A DNA stretch of 64,000 nucleotides from Antitrichia curtipendula (GCA_951230915.1 OX579637.1:16554001-16618000); one strand, 5' to 3'; shown: positions 53,017-64,000, counted from the first letter of the stretch. The notes: generated by a model from the sequence alone, not told the origin. Made by a program: numbers and translations.

Positions 53017-54104
53017 ATCAAATGTCATAGAATTTCATTTTGAAAGAGACTTCACACAAATCGTAGAAGTTGCAAATAGTTACCCTCAAGTACTTAAATG
53101 CCTACAAATACTAATTTCATATGTAATTGCAATCCAATCGCACGTCAATTCCAAAAAATAGAGAATAAGTCCAATCTGTGCATTAATGGTGTCAAACATC
53201 AAATGTCATAGAATTTCATTTTGAAAGAGACTTCACACAAATCGTACAAGTTGCAAATAGTTACCCTCAAGTACCTAAATGCCCAAAAATATTAATTTGA
53301 TGTGTAATTGCAAGCCAATCGCACGTCCATTCAAAAGAATACAGAATAAGGTCCAACCTGTACATTAATGGTGTCAAACATCAAATGTCATAGAATTACA
53401 TTTTGAAAGAGACTTCACACAAATCGTACAAGTTGCAAATAGTTACCCTCAAGTACTTAAATGCCCACAAATACTAATTTGATATGTAATTGCAATCCAA
53501 TCGCACGTCCATTCAAAAGAATATAGAATAAGTCCAACCTGTACATTAATGGTGTCAAACATCAAATGTCATAGAATTTCATTTTGAAAGAGACTTCACA
53601 CAAATCGTAGAAGTTGCAAATAGTTACCCTCAAGTACTTAAATGCCTACAAATACTAATTTCATATGTAATTGCAATCCAATCGCACGTCAATTCCAAAA
53701 AATAGAGAATAAGTCCAATCTGTGCATTAATGGTGTCAAACATCAAATGTCATAGAATTTCATTTTGAAAGAGACTTCACACAAATCGTACAAGTTGCAA
53801 ATAGTTACCCTCAAGTACCTAAATGCCCAAAAATATTAATTTGATGTGTAATTGCAAGCCAATCGCACGTCCATTCAAAAGAATACAGAATAAGGTCCAA
53901 CCTGTACATTAATGGTGTCAAACATCAAATGTCATAGAATTACATTTTGAAAGAGACTTCACACAAATCGTACAAGTTGCAAATAGTTACCCTCAAGTAC
54001 TTAAATGCCCACAAATACTAATTTGATATGTAATTGCAATCCAATCGCACGTCAATTCCAAAAAATAGAGAATAAGTCCAATCTGTGCATTAATGGTGTC
54101 AAAC
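53017..54104 (+). repeat. 544-bp trimer, two tandem copies
   Basis: GTAGAAG/CCTAC with TGTGCATT, GTACCT with CCCAAAAATATT and GCAAGCC, and ATTACATTTTG with AAATACT, repeated at 53017 and 53561. CCCAAAAATATT lies at 53280 and 53824. The last unit of the second copy switches to CAATTCC/TGTGCATT. The same trimer occurs as a pair at 47028 and 47572. Confidence 0.86.
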
Positions 54105-55194
54105 CTCAAATGTCATAGAATTTCATTTTGAAGGAAACTTCACACAAATCGTACAAGTTGCAAATAGTTACCCTCAAGTACTTAAATGCGCACAAATATT
54201 AATTTGATATGTAATTGCAATCCAATCGCACGTCAATTCCAAAAAATAGAGAATAAGGTCCAACCTGTACTTTAATGGTGTCAAACATCAAATGTCATAG
54301 AATTTCATTTTGAAAGAGACTTTATACAAATCGTACAAGTTGCAAATAGTTACCCTCAAATACCTAAATGCCCACAAATATTAATTTGATGTGTATTTGC
54401 AAGCCAATCGCACGTCCATTAAAAAGAATACAGAATAAGGTCCAACTTGTACATTAATGGTGTCAAACATCAAATGTCATAGAATTTCATTTTGAAAGAG
54501 ACTTCACACAAATCGTACAAGTTGCAAATAGTTACCCTCAAGTACTTAAATGCCCACAAATACTAATTTCATATGTAATTGCAATCCAATCGCACGTCCA
54601 TTCAAAAGAATATAGAATAAGTCCAACCTGTACATTAATGGTGTCAAACATCAAATGTCATAGAATTTCATGTTGAAGGAAACTTCACACAAATCGTACA
54701 AGTTGCAAATAGTTACCCTCAAGTACTTAAATGCGCAGAAATATTAATTTGATATGTAATTGCAATCCAATCGCACGTCAACTCCAAAAAATAGAGAATA
54801 AGGTCCAATCTGTACTTTAATGGTGTCTAACATCAAATGTCATAGAATTTCAGTTTGAAACAGACTTCACACAAATCGTACAAGTTGCAAATAGTTACCC
54901 TCAAGTACTTAAATGCGCACAAATATTAATTTGATATGTAATTGCAATCCAATCGCACGTCAATTCCAAAAAATAGAGAATAAGGTCCAATCTGTACTTT
55001 AATGGTGTCAAACATCAAATGTCATAGAATTTCATTTTGAAAGAAACTTCACACAAATCGTACAAGTTGCAAATAGTTACCCTCAAGTACTTAAATGCCC
55101 ACAAATACTAATTTGATATGTAATTGCAATCCAATCGCACGTCCATTCAAAAGAATATAGAATAAGTCCAACCTGTACATTAATGGTGTCAAAC
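54105..55194 (+). repeat. Satellite units before the 55-kb heptamer
   Basis: Six units. They include a GAAGGAAAC/CGCAC unit led by a private AAACCTCAAATG, an ACTTTATAC unit with CAAATACC and TGTATTTGC (the octamer type of 30876), and the CGCAG (54736), CAGTTTGAAAC/CGCAC and GAAAGAAACTTC units that match the end of a heptamer. Confidence 0.8.
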
Positions 55195-56464
55195 ATCAAA
55201 TGTCATAGAATTTCATTTTGAAAGAGACTTCACACAAATCGTACAAGTTGCAAATACTTACCCTCAAGTACCTAAATGCCCACAAATATTAATTTGATAT
55301 GTAATTGCAATCCAATCGCACGTCAATTCCAAAGAATAGAGAATAAGGTCCAATCTGTACTTTAATGGTGTCCAACATCAAATGTCATAGAATTTCATTT
55401 TGAAAGAGACTTCACACAAATCGTACAAGTTGCAAATAGTTACCCTCAAGTACTTAAATGCCCACAAATACTAATTTGATATGTAATTGCAATCCAATCG
55501 CACGTCCATTCAAAAGAATATAGAATAAGTCCAACCTGTACATTAATGGTGTCAAACATCAAATGTCATAGAATTTCATTTTGAAAGAGACTTCACACAA
55601 ATCGTACAAGTTGCAAATAGTTACCCTCAAGTACTTAAATGCCTACAAATACTAATTTCATATGTAATTGCAATCCAATCGCACGTCAATTCCAAAAAAT
55701 AGAGAATAAGTCCAATCTGTGCATTAAAGGTGTCAAACATCAAATGTCATAGAATTTCATTTTGAAAGAGACTTCACACAAATCGTACAAGTTGCAAATA
55801 GTTACCCTCAAGTACTTAAATGCCCACAAATACTAATTTGATATGTAATTGCAATCCAATCGCACGTCCATTCAAAAGAATATAGAATAAGTCCAACCTG
55901 TACATTAATGGTGTCAAACATCAAATGTCATAGAATTTCATTTTGAAGGAAACTTCACACAAATCGTACAAGTTGCAAATAGTTACCCTCAAGTACTTAA
56001 ATGCGCAGAAATATTAATTTGATATGTAATTGCAATCCAATCGCACGTCAACTCCAAAAAATAGAGAATAAGGTCCAATCTGTACTTTAATGGTGTCTAA
56101 CATCAAATGTCATAGAATTTCAGTTTGAAACAGACTTCACACAAATCGTACAAGTTGCAAATAGTTACCCTCAAGTACTTAAATGCGCGCAAATATTAAT
56201 TTGATATGTAATTGCAATCCAATCGCACGTCAATTCCAAAAAATAGAGAATAAGGTCCAATCTGTACTTTAATGGTGTCAAACATCAAATGTTATAGAAT
56301 TTCATTTTGAAACAGACTTCACACAAATCGTACAAGTTGCAAATAGTTACCCTCAAGTACTTAAATGCCCACAAATACTAATTTGATATGTAATTGCAAT
56401 CCAATCACACGTCCATTCAAAAGAATATAGAATAAGTCCAACCTGTACATTAATGGTGTCAAAC
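55195..56464 (+). repeat. 1270-bp heptamer HOR, copy at 55 kb
   Basis: The fourth 1270-bp copy: AATACTTACC/GTACCT, AAATACT, CCTAC with a private GTGCATTAAAGG, AAATACT, GAAGGAAAC/CGCAG with CAACTCC (56006), CAGTTTGAAAC/GCGCGC, and a last unit with GTTATAG, GAAACAGAC and CCAATCACACG in place of the usual GAAAGAAACTTC form. Confidence 0.85.
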
Positions 56465-57373
56465 ATCAAATGTCATAGAATTTCATTTTGAAAGAGACTT
56501 CACACAAATCGTACAAGTTGCAAATACTTACCCTCAAGTACCTAAATGCCCACAAATATTAATTTGATATGTAATTGCAATCCAATCGCACGTCAATTCC
56601 AAAGAATAGAGAATAAGGTCCAATCTGTACTTTAATGGTGTCCAACATCAAATGTCATAGAATTTCATTTTGAAAGAGACTTCACACAAATCGTAGAAGT
56701 TGCAAATAGTTACCCTCAAGTACTTAAATGCCCACAAATACTAATTTGATATGTAATTGCAATCCAATCGCACGTCCATTCAAAATAATATAGAATAAGT
56801 CCAACCTGTACATTAATGGTGTCAAACATCAAATGTCATAGAATTTCATTTTGAAAGAGACTTCACACAAATCGTAGAAGTTGCAAATACTTACCCTCAA
56901 GTACCTAAATGCCCACAAATACTAATTTCATATGTAATTGCAATCCAATCGCACGTCAATTCCAAAAAATAGAGAATAAGGTCCAATCTGTACTTTAATG
57001 GTGTCCAACATCAAATGTCATAGAATTTCATTTTGAAAGAGACTTCACACAAATCGTAGAAGTTGCAAATAGTTACCCTCAAGTACCTAAATGCCCAAAA
57101 ATATTAATTTGATGTGTAATTGCAAGCCAATCGCACGTCCATTCAAAAGAATACAGAATAAGGTCCAACCTGTACATTAATGGTGTCAAACATCAAATGT
57201 CATAGAATTACATTTTGAAAGAGACTTCACACAAATCGTACAAGTTGCAAATAGTTACCCTCAAGTACCTAAATGCGCACAAATATTAATTTGATATGTA
57301 ATTGCAATCCAATCGCACGTCAATTCTAAAAAATAGAGAATAAGGTCCAATCTGTACTTTAATGGTGTCAAAC
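56465..57373 (+). repeat. Five-unit block duplicated at +1454 bp, copy 1
   Basis: It begins with AATACTTACC/GTACCT and contains the rare CAAAATAATATAG (56781), CCCAAAAATATT (57092) and ATTACATTTTG with CAATTCTAAAAAATAG (57321). The same five-unit order starts at 57919. The third units differ, AATACTTACC/GTACCT here and CCTAC/TGTGCATT in the other copy. Confidence 0.8.
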
Positions 57374-57918
57374 ATCAAATGTCATAGAATTTCATTTTGA
57401 AGGAAACTTCACACCAATCGTACAAGTTGCAAATAGTTACCCTCAAGTACTTAAATGCGCACAAATATTAATTTGATATGTAATTGCAATCCAATCGCAC
57501 GTCAATTCCAAAAAATAGAGAATAAGGTCCAATCTGTACTTTAATGGTGTCTAACATCAAATGTCATAGAATTCCATTTTGAAAGAGACTTCACACAAAT
57601 CGTACAAGTTGCAAATAGTTACCCTCAAGTATTTAAATGCCCACAAATATTAATTTGATATGTAATTGCAATCCAATCGCACGTCAATTCCAAAGAATAG
57701 AGAATAAGGTCCAATCTGTACTTTAATGGTGTCCAACATCAAATGTCATAGAATTTCATTTTGAAAGAGACTTCACACAAATCGTACAAGTTGCAAATAG
57801 TTACCCTCAAGTACTTAAATGCCCACAAATACTAATTTGATATGTAATTGCAATCCAATCGCACGTCCATTCAAAAGAATATAGAATAAGTCCAACCTGT
57901 ACATTAATGGTGTCAAAC
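57374..57918 (+). repeat. Three units between the duplicated blocks
   Basis: GAAGGAAAC/CGCAC with a private CACACCAATCG and TCTAAC, then AGTATTTAAATG (57628) with GAATTCCATTTTG, then an AAATACT unit. The order resembles the first three units of the block at 46483. Confidence 0.78.
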
Positions 57919-58826
57919 ATCAAATGTCATAGAATTTCATTTTGAAAGAGACTTCACACAAATCGTACAAGTTGCAAATACTTACCCTCAAGTACCTAAA
58001 TGCCCACAAATATTAATTTGATATGTAATTGCAATCCAATCGCACGTCAATTCCAAAGAATAGAGAATAAGGTCCAATCTGTACTTTAATGGTGTCCAAC
58101 ATCAAATGTCATAGAATTTCATTTTGAAAGAGACTTCACACAAATCGTAGAAGTTGCAAATAGTTACCCTCAAGTACTTAAATGCCCACAAATACTAATT
58201 TGATATGTAATTGCAATCCAATCGCACGTCCATTCAAAATAATATAGAATAAGTCCAACCTGTACATTAATGGTGTCAAACATCAAATGTCATAGAATTT
58301 CATTTTGAAAGAGACTTCACACAAATCGTAGAAGTTGCAAATAGTTACCCTCAAGTACTTAAATGCCTACAAATACTAATTTCATATGTAATTGCAATCC
58401 AATCGCACGTCAATTCCAAAAAATAGAGAATAAGTCCAATCTGTGCATTAATGGTGTCAAACATCAAATGTCATAGAATTTCATTTTGAAAGAGACTTCA
58501 CACAAATCGTACAAGTTGCAAATAGTTACCCTCAAGTACCTAAATGCCCAAAAATATTAATTTGATGTGTAATTGCAAGCCAATCGCACGTCCATTCAAA
58601 AGAATACAGAATAAGGTCCAACCTGTACATTAATGGTGTCAAACATCAAATGTCATAGAATTACATTTTGAAAGAGACTTCACACAAATCGTACAAGTTG
58701 CAAATAGTTACCCTCAAGTACCTAAATGCGCACAAATATTAATTTGATATGTAATTGCAATCCAATCGCACGTCAATTCTAAAAAATAGAGAATAAGGTC
58801 CAATCTGTACTTTAATGGTGTCAAAC
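57919..58826 (+). repeat. Five-unit block duplicated at +1454 bp, copy 2
   Basis: Repeats 56465-57373: CAAAATAATATAG at 58235, CCCAAAAATATT at 58545 and CAATTCTAAAAAATAG at 58774. Three rare changes kept in the same order show a block copy rather than independent mutation. Confidence 0.82.
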
Positions 58827-59007
58827 ATCAAATGTCATAGAATTTCATTTTGAAAGAGACTTCACACAAATCGTAGAAGTTGCAAATAGTTACCCTCAAG
58901 TACTTAAATGCCCACAAATACTAATTTGATATGTAATTGCAATCCAATCGCACGTCAATTCCAAAAAAGAGAGAATAAGTCCAATCTGTGCATTAATGGT
59001 GTCAAAC

Positions 59008-60097
59008 ATCAAATGTCATAGAATTTCATTTTGAAAGAGACTTCACACAAATCGTACAAGTTGCAAATAGTTACCCTCAAGTACTTAAATGCGCACAAAT
59101 ATTAATTTGATATGTAATTGCAATCCAATCGCACGTCAATTCAAAAGAATATAGAATAAGGTCCAACCTGTACTTTAATGGTGTCAAACATCAAATGTCA
59201 TAGAATTTCATTTTGAAAGAGACTTCACACAAATCGTACAAGTTGCAAATAGTTACCCTCAAGTACCTAAATGCCCACAAATATTAATTTGATGTGTAAT
59301 TGCAAGCCAATCGCACGTCCATTCAAAAGAATAGAGAATAAGGTCCAACCTGTACTTTAATGGTGTCAAACATCAAATGTCATAGAATTTCATTTTGAAA
59401 GAGACTTCATACAAATCGTACAAGTTGCAAATACTTACCCTCAAGTACCTAAATGCCCACAAATATTAATTTGATATGTAATTGCAATCCAATCGCACGT
59501 CCATTCAAAAGAATATAGAATAAGTCCAACCTGTACATTAATGGTGTCAAACATCAAATGTCATAGAATTTCATTTTGAAAGAGACTTCACACAAATCGT
59601 ACAAGTTGCAAATAGTTACCCTCAAGTACTTAAATGCGCACAAATATTAATTTGATATGTAATTGCAATCCAATCGCACGTCAATTCAAAAGAATAGAGA
59701 ATAAGGTCCAACCTGTACTTTAATGGTGTCAAACATCAAATGTCATAGAATTTCATTTTGAAAGAGACTTCACACAAATCGTACAAGTTGCAAATAGTTA
59801 CCCTCAAGTACCTAAATGCCCACAAATATTAATTTGATGTGTAATTGCAAGCCAATCGCACGTCCATTCAAAAGAATAGAGAATAAGGTCCAACCTGTAC
59901 TTTAATGGTGTCAAACATCAAACGTCATAGAATTTCATTTTGAAAGAGACTTCATACAAATCGTACAAGTTGCAAATACTTACCCTCAAGTACCTAAATG
60001 CCCACAAATACTAATTTGATATGTAATTGCAATCCAATCGCACGTCCATTCAAAAGAATATAGAATAAGTCCAACCTGTACATTAATGGTGTCCAAC
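59008..60097 (+). repeat. 545-bp trimer (59-62 kb), copies 1 and 2
   Basis: Units a (CGCAC with CAATTCAAAAGAATA and GGTCCAACC), b (GTACCT/GTGTG with GCAAGCC and AATAGAGAAT) and c (CTTCATAC with AATACTTACC and GTACCT). Copies start at 59008 and 59553, each 545 bp. The second c unit begins with the rare ATCAAACGTC (59917) and has AAATACT. Confidence 0.89.
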
Positions 60098-60641
60098 ATC
60101 AAATGTCATAGAATTTCATTTTGAAAGAGACTTCACACAAATCGTACAAGTTGTAAATAGTTACCCTCAAGTACTTAAATGCGCACAAATATTAATTTGA
60201 TATGTAATTGCAATCCAATCGCATGTCAATTCCAAAAAATAGAGAATAAGGTCCAATCTGTACTTTAATGGTGTCAAACATCAAATGTCATAGAATTTCA
60301 TTTTGAAAGAGACTTCATACAAATCGTACAAGTTGCAAATAGTTACCCTCAAGTACTTAAATGCCCACAAATACTAATTTGATATGTAATTGCAATCCAA
60401 TCGCACGTCCATTCAAAAGAATATAGAATAAGTCCAACCTGTACATTAATGGTGTCAAACATCAAATGTCATAGAATTTCATTTTGAAAGAGACTTCACA
60501 CAAATCGTAGAAGTTGCAAATAGTTACCCTCAAGTACTTAAATGCCCACAAATACTAATTTGATATGTAATTGCAATCCAATCGCACGTCAATTCCAAAA
60601 AATAGAGAATAAGTCCAATCTGTGCATTAATGGTGTCAAAC
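60098..60641 (+). repeat. Three-unit interruption of the trimer run
   Basis: TTGTAAATAG with CGCATGTC, CTTCATAC with AAATACT, and GTAGAAG with TGTGCATT. This order equals the first three units of the hexamer at 62277. It has a few differences, such as CGCAC here versus CCCAC there in the first unit. The interruption therefore looks like a piece of the downstream hexamer family placed between trimer copies. Confidence 0.8.
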
Positions 60642-62276
60642 ATCAAATGTCATAGAATTTCATTTTGAAAGAGACTTCACACAAATCGTACAAGTTGCAA
60701 ATAGTTACCCTCAAGTACTTAAATGCGCACAAATATTAATTTGATATGTAATTGCAATCCAATCGCACGTCCATTCAAAAGAATATAGAATAAGGTCCAA
60801 CCTGTACTTTAATGGTGTCAAACATCAAATGTCATAGAATTTCATTTTGAAGGAAACTTCACACAAATCGTACAAGTTGCAAATAGTTACCCTCAAGTAC
60901 CTAAATGCCCACAAATATTAATTTGATGTGTAATTGCAAGCCAATCGCACGTCCATTCAAAAGAATAGAGAATAAGGTCCAACCTGTACTTTAATGGTGT
61001 CAAACATCAAATGTCATAGAATTTCATTTTGAAAGAGACTTCATACAAATCGTACAAGTTGCAAATACTTACCCTCAAGTACCTAAATGCCCACAAATAT
61101 TAATTTGATATGTAATTGCAATCCAATCGCACGTCCATTCAAAAGAATATAGAATAAGTCCAACCTGTACATTAATGGTGTCAAACATCAAATGTCATAG
61201 AATTTCATTTTGAAAGAGACTTCACACAAATCGTACAAGTTGCAAATAGTTACCCTCAAGTACTTAAATGCGCACAAATATTAATTTGATATGTAATTGC
61301 AATCCAATCGCACGTCAATTCAAAAGAATATAGAATAAGGTCCAACCTGTACTTTAATGGTGTCAGACATCAAATGTCATAGAATTTCATTTTGAAAGAG
61401 ACTTCACACAAATCGTACAAGTTGCAAATAGTTACCCTCAAGTACCTAAATGCCCACAAATATTAATTTGATGTGTAATTGCAAGCCAATCGCACGTCCA
61501 TTCAAAAGAATAGAGAATAAGGTCCAACCTGTACTTTAATGGTGTCAAACATCAAATGTCATAGAATTTCATTTTGAAAGAGACTTCATACAAATCGTAC
61601 AAGTTGCAAATACTTACCCTCAAGTACCTAAATGCCCACAAATATTAATTTGATATGTAATTGCAATCCAATCGCACGTCCATTCAAAAGAATATAGAAT
61701 AAGTCCAACCTGTACATTAATGGTGTCAAACATCAAATGTCATAGAATTTCATTTTGAAAGAGACTTCACACAAATCGTACAAGTTGCAAATAGTTACCC
61801 TCAAGTACTTAAATGCGCAGAAATATTAATTTGATATGTAATTGCAATCCAATCGCACGTCAATTCAAAAGAATAGAGAATAAGGTCCAACCTGTACTTT
61901 AATGGTGTCAATCATCAAATGTCATAGAATTTCATTTTGAAAGAGACTTCACACAAATCGTACAAGTTGCAAATAGTTACCCTCAAGTACCTAAATGCCC
62001 ACAAATATTAATTTGATGTGTAATTGCAAGCCAATCGCACGTCCATTCAAAAGAATAGAGAATAAGGTCCAACCTGTACTTTAATGGTGTCAAACATCAA
62101 ACGTCATAGAATTTCATTTTGAAAGAGACTTCATACAAATCGTACAAGTTGCAAATACTTACCCTCAAGTACCTAAATGCCCACAAATATTAATTTGATA
62201 TGTAATTGCAATCCAATCGCACGTCCATTCAAAAGAATATAGAATAAGTCCAACCTGTACATTAATGGTGTCAAAC
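60642..62276 (+). repeat. 545-bp trimer (59-62 kb), copies 3 to 5
   Basis: a-b-c trimers at 60642, 61187 and 61732, each 545 bp, with CTTCATAC of unit c at 61039, 61584 and 62129. Copy-specific changes are GAAGGAAAC in the b unit at 60824, GTCAGACATC near 61365, CGCAGAAAT near 61817, GTCAATCATC near 61908 and ATCAAACGTC at 62096. The last of these is shared with the c unit at 59917, 2179 bp (12 units) upstream. Confidence 0.89.
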
Positions 62277-63365
62277 ATCAAATGTCATAGAATTTCATTT
62301 TGAAAGAGACTTCACACAAATCGTACAAGTTGTAAATAGTTACCCTCAAGTACTTAAATGCCCACAAATATTAATTTGATATGTAATTGCAATCCAATCG
62401 CATGTCAATTCCAAAAAATAGAGAATAAGGTCCAATCTGTACTTTAATGGTGTCAAACATCAAATGTCATAGAATTTCATTTTGAAAGAGACTTCATACA
62501 AATCGTACAAGTTGCAAATAGTTACCCTCAAGTACTTAAATGCCCACAAATACTAATTTGATATGTAATTGCAATCCAATCGCACGTCCATCCAAAAAAA
62601 TAGAGAATAAGTCCAACCTGTACATTAATGGTGTCAAACATCAAATGTCATAGAATTTCATTTTGAAAGAGACTTCACACAAATCGTAGAAGTTGCAAAT
62701 AGTTACCCTCAAGTACTTAAATGCCTACAAATACTAATTTCATATGTAATTGCAATCCAATCGCACGTCAATTCCAAAAAATAGAGAATAAGTCCAATCT
62801 GTGCATTAATGGTGTCAAACATCAAATGTCATAGAATTTCATTTTGAAAGAGACTTCACACAAATCGTACAAGTTGCAAATAGTTACCCTCAAGTACTTA
62901 AATGCGTACAAATATTAATTTGATATGTAATTGCAATCCAATCGCACGTCAATTCCAAAAAATAGAGAATAAGGTCCAATCTGTACTTTAATGGTGTCAA
63001 ACATCAAATGTCATAGAATTTCATTTTGAAAGAGACTTCACACAAATCGTACAAGTTGCAAATAGTTACCCTCAAGTACCTAAATGCCCACAAATATTAA
63101 TTTGATGTGTAATTGCAAGCCAATCGCACGTCCATTCAAAAGAATACAGAATAAGGTCCAACCTGTACATTAATGGTGTCAAACATCAAATGTCATAGAA
63201 TTACATTTTGAATGAGACTTCACACAAATCGTACAAGTTGCAAATAGTTACCCTCAAGTACCTAAATGCGCACAAATATTAATTTGATATGTAATTGCAA
63301 TCCAATCGCACGTCAATTCAAAAGAATATAGAATAAGTCCAACCTGTACATTAATGGTGTCAAAC
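62277..63365 (+). repeat. 1089-bp hexamer, copy 1
   Basis: Six units: TTGTAAATAG/CGCATGTC; CTTCATAC with the rare CCATCCAAAAAAATAG (62588); GTAGAAG/CCTAC with TGTGCATT; GCGTACAAATATT (62904); GTACCT/GCAAGCC; and ATTACATTTTGAATGAG with CGCAC. The order starts again at +1089 bp. Confidence 0.89.
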
Positions 63366-64000
63366 ATCAAATGTCATAGAATTTCATTTTGAAAGAGACT
63401 TCACACAAATCGTACAAGTTGTAAATAGTTACCCTCAAGTACTTAAATGCCCACAAATATTAATTTGATATGTAATTGCAATCCAATCGCATGTCAATTC
63501 CAAAAAATAGAGAATAAGGTCCAATCTGTACTTTAATGGTGTCAAACATCAAATGTCATAGAATTTCATTTTGAAAGAGACTTCATACAAATCGTACAAG
63601 TTGCAAATAGTTACCCTCAAGTACTTAAATGCCCACAAATACTAATTTGATATGTAATTGCAATCCAATCGCACGTCCATCCAAAAAAATAGAGAATAAG
63701 TCCAACCTGTACATTAATGGTGTCAAACATCAAATGTCATAGAATTTCATTTTGAAAGAGACTTCACACAAATCGTAGAAGTTGCAAATAGTTACCCTCA
63801 AGTACTTAAATGCCTACAAATACTAATTTCATATGTAATTGCAATCCAATCGCACGTCAATTCCAAAAAATAGAGAATAAGTCCAATCTGTGCATTAATG
63901 GTGTCAAACATCAAATGTCATAGAATTTCATTTTGAAAGAGACTTCACACAAATCGTACAAGTTGCAAATAGTTACCCTCAAGTACTTAAATGCGTACAA
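63366..64000 (+). repeat. 1089-bp hexamer, copy 2, cut by the window end
   Basis: The first three and a half units repeat 62277 onward, including CCATCCAAAAAAATAG (63677) and GCGTACAA (63993) at the last bases. The array continues past the right edge. Confidence 0.89.

Larger units (their letters stand above)
1..64000 (+). repeat. Tandem satellite DNA array, 182/181-bp unit
   Basis: The entire window is a direct tandem array of one AT-rich unit. Successive occurrences of ATCAAATGTCATAG start at 1, 183, 365, 547, 729, 910 and so on to 63910, each 182 or 181 bp apart. The distance 1 to 63910 fits 352 units with a net deficit of about 155 bases against 352 x 182, so roughly 44% of units are the 181-bp form. 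All units followed are in the same orientation. No unrelated DNA, inversion or mobile element interrupts the array, and neither array edge lies inside the window. The unit length is close to that of one nucleosome repeat, as in many centromeric and heterochromatic satellites. That functional reading is inference, and I do not recognise the family. Confidence 0.98.

Noticed and set aside
1..64000. A gene for a large repetitive protein
   Set aside because: The unit is 182 or 181 bp, neither divisible by three, and stops occur in all forward frames within a unit, so no frame continues along the array.
1..64000. CRISPR array
   Set aside because: Units are adjacent with no unique spacers, and the repeat is far longer than CRISPR repeats.
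1..64000. Ribosomal DNA, telomeric repeat or tRNA-derived SINE array
   Set aside because: No rRNA-like conserved segments, no short G-rich telomere motif, and no convincing pol III A and B boxes were seen in the unit.
1..64000. A new defence system, mobile element or biosynthetic locus
   Set aside because: There is no coding capacity in the window beyond the chance open frame. The only structure is the satellite and its higher-order organisation.

Overview
The whole 64 kb window is one uninterrupted, head-to-tail tandem array of an AT-rich satellite DNA. I found no gene, RNA gene, transposon, CRISPR array or other non-satellite sequence. The basic unit is 182 bp (about 32% G+C, counted on the first unit) and starts, in the phase used here, with ATCAAATGTCATAGAATTTC. 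A second, very common form is 181 bp and lacks one G of a GG pair late in the unit. From the unit starting at 1 to the one starting at 63910 there are about 352 complete units (mean 181.56 bp), plus a 91-bp partial unit at the right edge. The array runs off both ends. Every unit I followed lies in the same orientation.

Organism: a unit of nucleosome length in a long homogeneous array is typical of pericentromeric, centromeric or other heterochromatic satellites of animals and plants. The window therefore suggests a eukaryote with a long-read assembly. I do not recognise the satellite family and cannot name a taxon. A centromeric role is possible but not shown by the sequence.

Layout: units differ by a limited set of recurring variants at a few sites. 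Strings of variant units are repeated together as higher-order repeats (HORs), and the number of units per block changes along the window. Region I (1-9086) has a ten-unit block repeated at an offset of 2908 bp, then a nine-unit, 1635-bp HOR with two full copies and a shortened third. Region II (9087-19000) is a mosaic with 726-bp tetramers and a 2541-bp offset duplication. Region III (19000-30150) has a 908-bp pentamer pair and a 545-bp trimer pair. Region IV (30151-45212) has a 1451/1452-bp octamer pair, 726-bp tetramers and two copies of a 1270-bp heptamer. Region V (45213-58826) has two more 1270-bp heptamer copies, 544-bp trimers, a 1088-bp hexamer pair and duplications at offsets of 1634 and 1454 bp. 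Region VI (59008-64000) has five copies of a 545-bp trimer interrupted once, then a 1089-bp hexamer that continues past the window.

Coding: the unit length is not a multiple of three, so translation changes frame at each unit. The one open frame of note (42935-43138, 67 codons) exists because a T-to-C change removed the TAA stop usual at that place in 182-bp units. I treat it as a chance opening, not a gene. The pattern as a whole fits repeated unequal exchange or gene conversion acting on blocks of several units. All variant comparisons were done by eye, so block edges are approximate to within part of a unit.
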